A stretch of 64,000 nt of DNA from Pycnococcus provasolii. Lineage: Eukaryota; Chlorophyta; Pseudoscourfieldiophyceae; Pseudoscourfieldiales; Pycnococcaceae. The position numbers and the translations under genes are program-made. This document shows, one piece after another, positions 60,364 to 64,000 of the stretch (the first letter of the stretch is position 1; each line of letters opens with the position of its first letter). The stretch lies in assembly GCA_938743325.2 (NCBI GenBank), contig OW568871.1, forward strand, positions 806,001-870,000. Direction: 5' to 3'. The notes beneath the pieces are model-generated. The model was not told the origin of the DNA and made no database searches. It worked only from the letters and a program-made list of their open reading frames with translations.

Positions 60364-60397
60364 TACTATCATAAAATAAATCGTGATAGTACTACAG
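60358..60397. repeat. 14-bp inverted repeat with 12-nt loop at a stop codon
   Basis: CTGTAGTACTATCA (60358-60371) and its exact complement TGATAGTACTACAG (60384-60397). The TAG stop of the TPR fragment lies within the left stem. Confidence 0.9.
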
Positions 60398-60431
60398 GGC
60401 AGCAACAACAACAACAGGAGCAGCGTTATCA

Positions 60432-61471
60432 TCACGATCCCAGGGTCAACAACAGTCTGAAGATTACCACCACATCATCGTCATCGTCCACGAAAAAACA
60501 CCAAAGAGACATTCTCGCTGTGGTGGGGGTATTCACGTCATTTTTTGAGCAGCCTCCAAAACGCGATTCGTTCACTATGTGACGAATATCTGCCGTGATC
60601 CAGCCTGTATCGCCGTCTTCCGCTCCTCCGTAGTGGTTTCGGGGAGTCAGTCTTGTCGTGCGCTTCACCATCACGTTCTTCTTTTCCGCGCTCTCGTCTT
60701 GTGATAAGATGAATTGCGCAAGCAGAAGCCTGTCGTCGCCAGAAGTCGCATTCGCGATGTAAGCACCTGCCTCAGATTTCCACGTTGGCACCTCCGCAGC
60801 CATCGCTTGCGCATCCTCTGCAGGCGACGACGACCTGCGCAATTTCTTCGCTGCTGGGCTTAAGCTTGCAGGACCCGTGAGGTCCACCGCCACCACCGAA
60901 GCTGCCGATGCCTGTTTCTGCCGACTTTTCCGATGCTGCTCCTGCAATTTTCCCACCTTCTCCCTCCACGTCTTCTCCAGATCAATCGCCTCCGTGAGCA
61001 CCGCAATCTTGCCGTCGAGTTTTCTCACGTCACGAGACATCGACGCTTGCAGATCCTGGTTCCGAGCCTCAGCGGCCTCCTTGACAATCTGCTGCATTTT
61101 AGTGCGCTCGTGATCGTATTTCTCAAGCGCATGTTCTCCTCCATTCTGCTTCACGACAATAGCGAGGAGATCCGCGTAAATCAGAGCACTCGGCGGCGCA
61201 TGTCGGTTTGATGGACGGGTTGGCCTGGGGTAGAGGGAACGGGAGGTTATTTTCAAGATTGGGGGTTGGGACGCCATCTCGCGCCATGCATGGCGCCGCG
61301 CATCGCCAGTCGTGCGTGGCATGCACGGTCGCGCTGGAGGTTCGTTGTGTGTGATGTAAGTTGTAACGTGTACGTTGGTGAGGTGTGGTTGTTTTCCTTC
61401 CTTAGCTCGTCCTTAACGTACCTGTGTGGGACGCAATGTCGTCCAGAGTTGCGTCGATCCTCCATGGACAT
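60432..61471 (-). CDS. Coiled-coil protein gene whose 5' end lies in the right inverted arm
   Basis: Exon 1 is 61471-61422 (MSMEDRRNSGRHCVPH plus split Arg) and exon 2 is 61224-60432. The 197-bp intron (GTACGT...CCCCAG) is phase 2 and restores one frame, giving 280 aa. Residues ~45-125 are a coiled coil (KYDHERTKMQQIVKEAAEAR, LEKTWREKVGKLQEQHRKSR). A Ser/Ala linker with basic patch (KKLRRSSSPAEDAQ) and a helical region follow, and the last ~25 residues are Asp/Val/Leu-rich and may be unreliable. No domain is recognised. A CCCTAA array lies ~120 bp upstream in the same orientation. The left arm holds a second copy of exon 1, the intron and ~20 codons. Confidence 0.6.
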
Positions 61472-61667
61472 GGCGTCCCGTTAGAGCCTTTTTTCCCCGT
61501 TATACCAAATAGGCAAGAAAAACGACAGATGATAGGCACTTTGAGAAAAAGACAAAGTAGAGGTGGTTAGGGTTTTAAGTTAGGGACTAGGGTTAGGGTT
61601 AGGGTTAGGGTTAGGGCTAGTAGGTATATTCTCACTGGAGGAAAATCAATTCGGGGTTATCTTCATG
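61180..61667 (-). repeat. Right arm of long inverted repeat (488 bp)
   Basis: Pairs with 57355-57835. The arms bound a 3.34-kb spacer. The array of TTAGGG units here (61588-61620) is slightly longer than in the left arm. No target-site duplication is visible outside the arms (left flank ...TTCTACAA, right flank CGAGTCGC...). Confidence 0.93.
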
Positions 61668-61819
61668 CGAGTCGCGTGAACGTTGTCCGCATCCAGCGCT
61701 TCGCCAGCATTGACAAAAGTTGCGCACAGGTGTCTCCTCGCGCCTACTACCACCCACGACGAACGCATGCACGCTGCGGCAAAGCCTTTGCACAATTCGC
61801 GGATGTGCCCGAGAATATA

Positions 61820-61864
61820 CCTAACCCTAACCCTAACCCTAACCCTAACCCTAACCCTAACCCT
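61820..61864 (+). repeat. Interstitial telomere-type repeat (CCCTAA)n with AATATACCTA junction
   Basis: Seven or more CCCTAA units preceded by GAGAATATACCTA, the same junction that precedes the telomeric array in both inverted arms. It lies just upstream of the REJ-like fragment. Confidence 0.95.
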
Positions 61865-61908
61865 GGCCCTGCACGGTCGCGCTCAAGTCCCTTAGACCGT
61901 GTTCCATC

Positions 61909-64000
61909 TTGCCGATCAGCGGCAAGACGAGTGGCACGAGCGGAAATGGCAAGCTGTCGTACGCGGGGCCGGTGGTGACTAGCGTTGCGGACATTAGCAT
62001 GTTCGCGAGCGACACGAACGTCGACCCCTTCGAGGACAACAACTACGTGACGTGCGTGAACTACGACGCCGAATCTCTGGAGATTCTTGGCAAGGGATGC
62101 TCGGCCGTCAAGGCTGAGCTGGACGCGAACCCGGCTGCGTACGCCGGAGTGATGGAGGTGGTGAAACGTGCTGTGCCCGCTGGCGATGAACCTGTGCGAG
62201 CTCGTCGAGTCGGACAACGACTTGGCGCTCGTGGAGTACGCCACAAGGTACGACAGGGACTTCGCCCTGACGTGTGCGGACGCCGCGACGAAGAGCGCCA
62301 CCGCGTCCATTACCAAGGTGGCATGCCCCGCCACGCTCGGCGTGGTTGCGGTGACGCCCGCGAATGGACACGATCGCTGCTACAGCGGCGGCGTGTACTA
62401 CCCCGCCAAGCCAGACCTGACGTCGGCGGACGCGTGCGCCGTGCCCGGCTTGCCCACGACGACGGCCGCCCCCGGCGCTGTTCGTGGAGTCGAACACCGT
62501 CGTGCCGGCGAGCGTGAGCATCACGTGCCACAATTACGGCAACATCCACCTCGTGCAGTACACGCCGAATGTGGCTGGCGCCGGCATGCTGAAGTTCTAC
62601 CTGAAGGGTGCCTCCGTCTACGACGCTGCCGTGACGGTGGCGCCAGGTGCCATAAGGACGTCGAGTCGACCGTCGAGGGATCGGGATTGACGATGGCTGA
62701 GGCTGGCGTCACCGCGACGCTCGACGTCGTGGCGAAGGACGTCGAGTCGAACAGGATTTACGCCGGCGGTGAGAGGAGCAATGTGGCTGTGGCCGTGTCG
62801 GGTGGAACCACCGCGAGCGTGTCGATCACGGACCCAAGCTCACGATCACCGGGTCGATGCTTGACATCAACGCGAAGCTGACGAGCGTCCTGCTGTTCAA
62901 CCCACTCAAGCAGGACACCGTCGTCGCGGTGACGGCGACCTACAGCGGTTCGCCCGTGCGCTCGAGCACGACGGAGTTGGGAATCACCGTGAACATTTTG
63001 CCCATTCGACTGGCAATGTTCTCACCCAACGGATTGGGTATGGACCTGTACTGGAGGTACCCGTCGTCGTTCGTTGCGGAGAACCCTACGAAGGACTGCT
63101 CGGCTCTCTTCGTCGCCGAGACGGTGGGCAAGCTTGGATACGCGCCAACGTGCGAGTTCACGACGAACAAGGTGCTGCACGTCCAGTTCGGGCCACGTGC
63201 GACGGTGCTGCCGTCGGACGACCTCGTCACGTTGACCAACTCCGTGCAGCTCACGTGCAACAGCGCGGAGATTTTGGACGGATGCGCGAACGGCCCGGTG
63301 GAGAACTCGATGACTGTTCAGGCACGTATCCCGTACAACGCGATTGTGCCAACGGCCATCATCACCGCACCCGAGAAGGTGGGCAAGTGCGACTTGGCGG
63401 AGATCTCCGCTCGCCTCAGCCAGGGCTTCGCCGGACGCTCGATGAAGTACGTGTGGGGCGTCGAGGGTGGATCTGTCACGCCGGAGCTGCTCAAGGCGGT
63501 TGCGGCGATGGACACGAAGACGATCCAGATTCCGAGCGCTTATCTCGTGCAGGATGCGATGTACACGTTCACGCTGCAGGCGACGAACTACATGGGCAAG
63601 ACGAGCATTGTTGCTCGCGCGGATGTCACCAAGTCTCTGGACCCTGTGCCGTACTTGGTCATCAACGGGCTCGCTAAAGCAGGACACCACCACGTCGATG
63701 CCGGTGACGATCACCACCAACGCTCGCGTGCCTTCGTGCCCCGGCGTGTCGGCGAAGCTGGTGTACACGTGGAGCGAGGCGTCGAACAACCCCAGCGTGA
63801 CCCCGGGTATTGCCTCGCACGCGTCGCCCGACCTGTTCATCGCGCCAGGCACGCTGTCTCCCGGAACGTACGGCTTCACGGTGACGGTGTTCGACGAGGT
63901 GACGCCCGAGCACGTGGCTGTGGGCTCGGTTCAGCTTGTTGTGGCCTCAAGGCTTCTGATTGCCGTCATCAAGGATGGCGATCGCACCATCAGCACCAAA
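61909..64000 (+). pseudogene. REJ-like extracellular segment of a polycystin-1-like receptor, frame-broken, runs off window
   Basis: Plus-strand protein-like sequence in successive frames: SYAGPVVTSVADISMFASD, NLCELVESDNDLALVEYATR, ASVSITCHNYGNIHLVQYTP, MDLYWRYPSSFVAENPTKDC, then SARLSQGFAGRSMKYVWGVE and AMYTFTLQATNYMGKTSIV. The last two pieces match the REJ (receptor for egg jelly) module style of W-x-V-x-G plus Y-x-F-x-L-x-x-T-N-x-x-G. About five small frame changes occur between 62150 and 63680. Reading frames are otherwise clean, so decay is recent or errors are clustered. It is probably the downstream portion of the same kind of receptor as the LamG/SUEL segment. Confidence 0.6.

Noticed and set aside
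57355-61667. Call as a classical TIR DNA transposon
   Set aside because: No transposase domain recognised, no target-site duplication at the arm ends, and the spacer is made of unrelated host-gene pieces. Reported as an inverted repeat only.
1-64000. tRNA, rRNA, snoRNA or CRISPR features
   Set aside because: No clover-leaf with a matching T-arm, no rRNA-like stretch and no regularly spaced direct repeats of CRISPR type were seen. The telomeric and microsatellite arrays are simple repeats.
1-64000. Alternative GTG/TTG starts for many genes (e.g. 41743, 34411, 13467, 11473, 5991, 46999)
   Set aside because: Nuclear eukaryotic genes are expected to start at ATG. In each case a good in-frame ATG or a spliced first exon explains the start.

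Overview
The window reads as nuclear DNA of a small-genome, flagellate-lineage green alga of prasinophyte grade. The evidence is as follows. (1) A plastid ATP synthase gamma subunit carries the CDVEGNC dithiol segment, which is known from the green lineage. (2) There are nuclear genes with plastid-type leaders: type III glutamine synthetase, ribosomal protein L11, sulfate-binding protein, PLGG1 and the Iojap/RsfS factor. (3) Plant-type regulators are present: an HAC-type p300/CBP acetyltransferase, a CONSTANS-like B-box/CCT factor and an AP2-like protein. (4) Axonemal and IFT genes are present (DRC3, a WDR60-type dynein-2 intermediate chain). (5) Gene spacing is tight, introns are rare and 100-200 bp long with GT-AG borders, and there are interstitial CCCTAA (TTAGGG-type) repeats. 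The species cannot be fixed from sequence alone.

Layout. 1-16.8 kb holds ordinary genes: HAC acetyltransferase (cut by the window edge), a SecE-like protein, RsfS, an RCC1-like propeller, the WDR60 homologue, an unknown PH-like protein, a sialidase-like membrane protein, a VIT/CCC1 transporter, a GHMP kinase and a small acidic protein. 16.8-20.5 kb is a patch with a duplicated, decayed repeat-protein remnant on the minus strand, an AP2-like gene and a perfect 26-bp hairpin. 20.5-53 kb is dense and housekeeping-like: a secreted Ig-like repeat protein, GSIII, a secreted protein, GST, a two-TM protein, a metallopeptidase-like gene, an ankyrin protein, CHD1, atpC, DRC3, sulfate-binding protein, a three-exon Dpy-30 gene, an LRR gene sharing a promoter with a 53-aa UQCC6/BRAWNIN-like microprotein, TRAPPC1/Bet5, PLGG1, RPL11 and the CONSTANS-like gene.

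53-64 kb looks subtelomeric. It holds a second RCC1-like propeller, pieces of a LamG/SUEL-lectin/REJ (polycystin-1-like) receptor in both orientations, a decayed inositol-phosphatase start, a truncated RCC1-family leader, a 329-bp tandem duplication, and a 4.3-kb segment bounded by near-identical inverted arms of about 485 bp. Each arm carries telomeric repeats and the first exon of a coiled-coil gene. Frame breaks concentrate here, while the preceding 50 kb is almost free of them, so local decay and rearrangement is more likely than general sequencing error.

Functional themes: plastid nitrogen, sulfur and photorespiration (GSIII, SBP, PLGG1), plastid translation and energy (RPL11, RsfS, AtpC), chromatin (HAC, CHD1, Dpy-30), cilia (DRC3, WDR60, possibly the polycystin-like fragments), and fast-evolving surface proteins. 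No tRNA, rRNA or CRISPR array was recognised. Start codons were chosen as ATG only.
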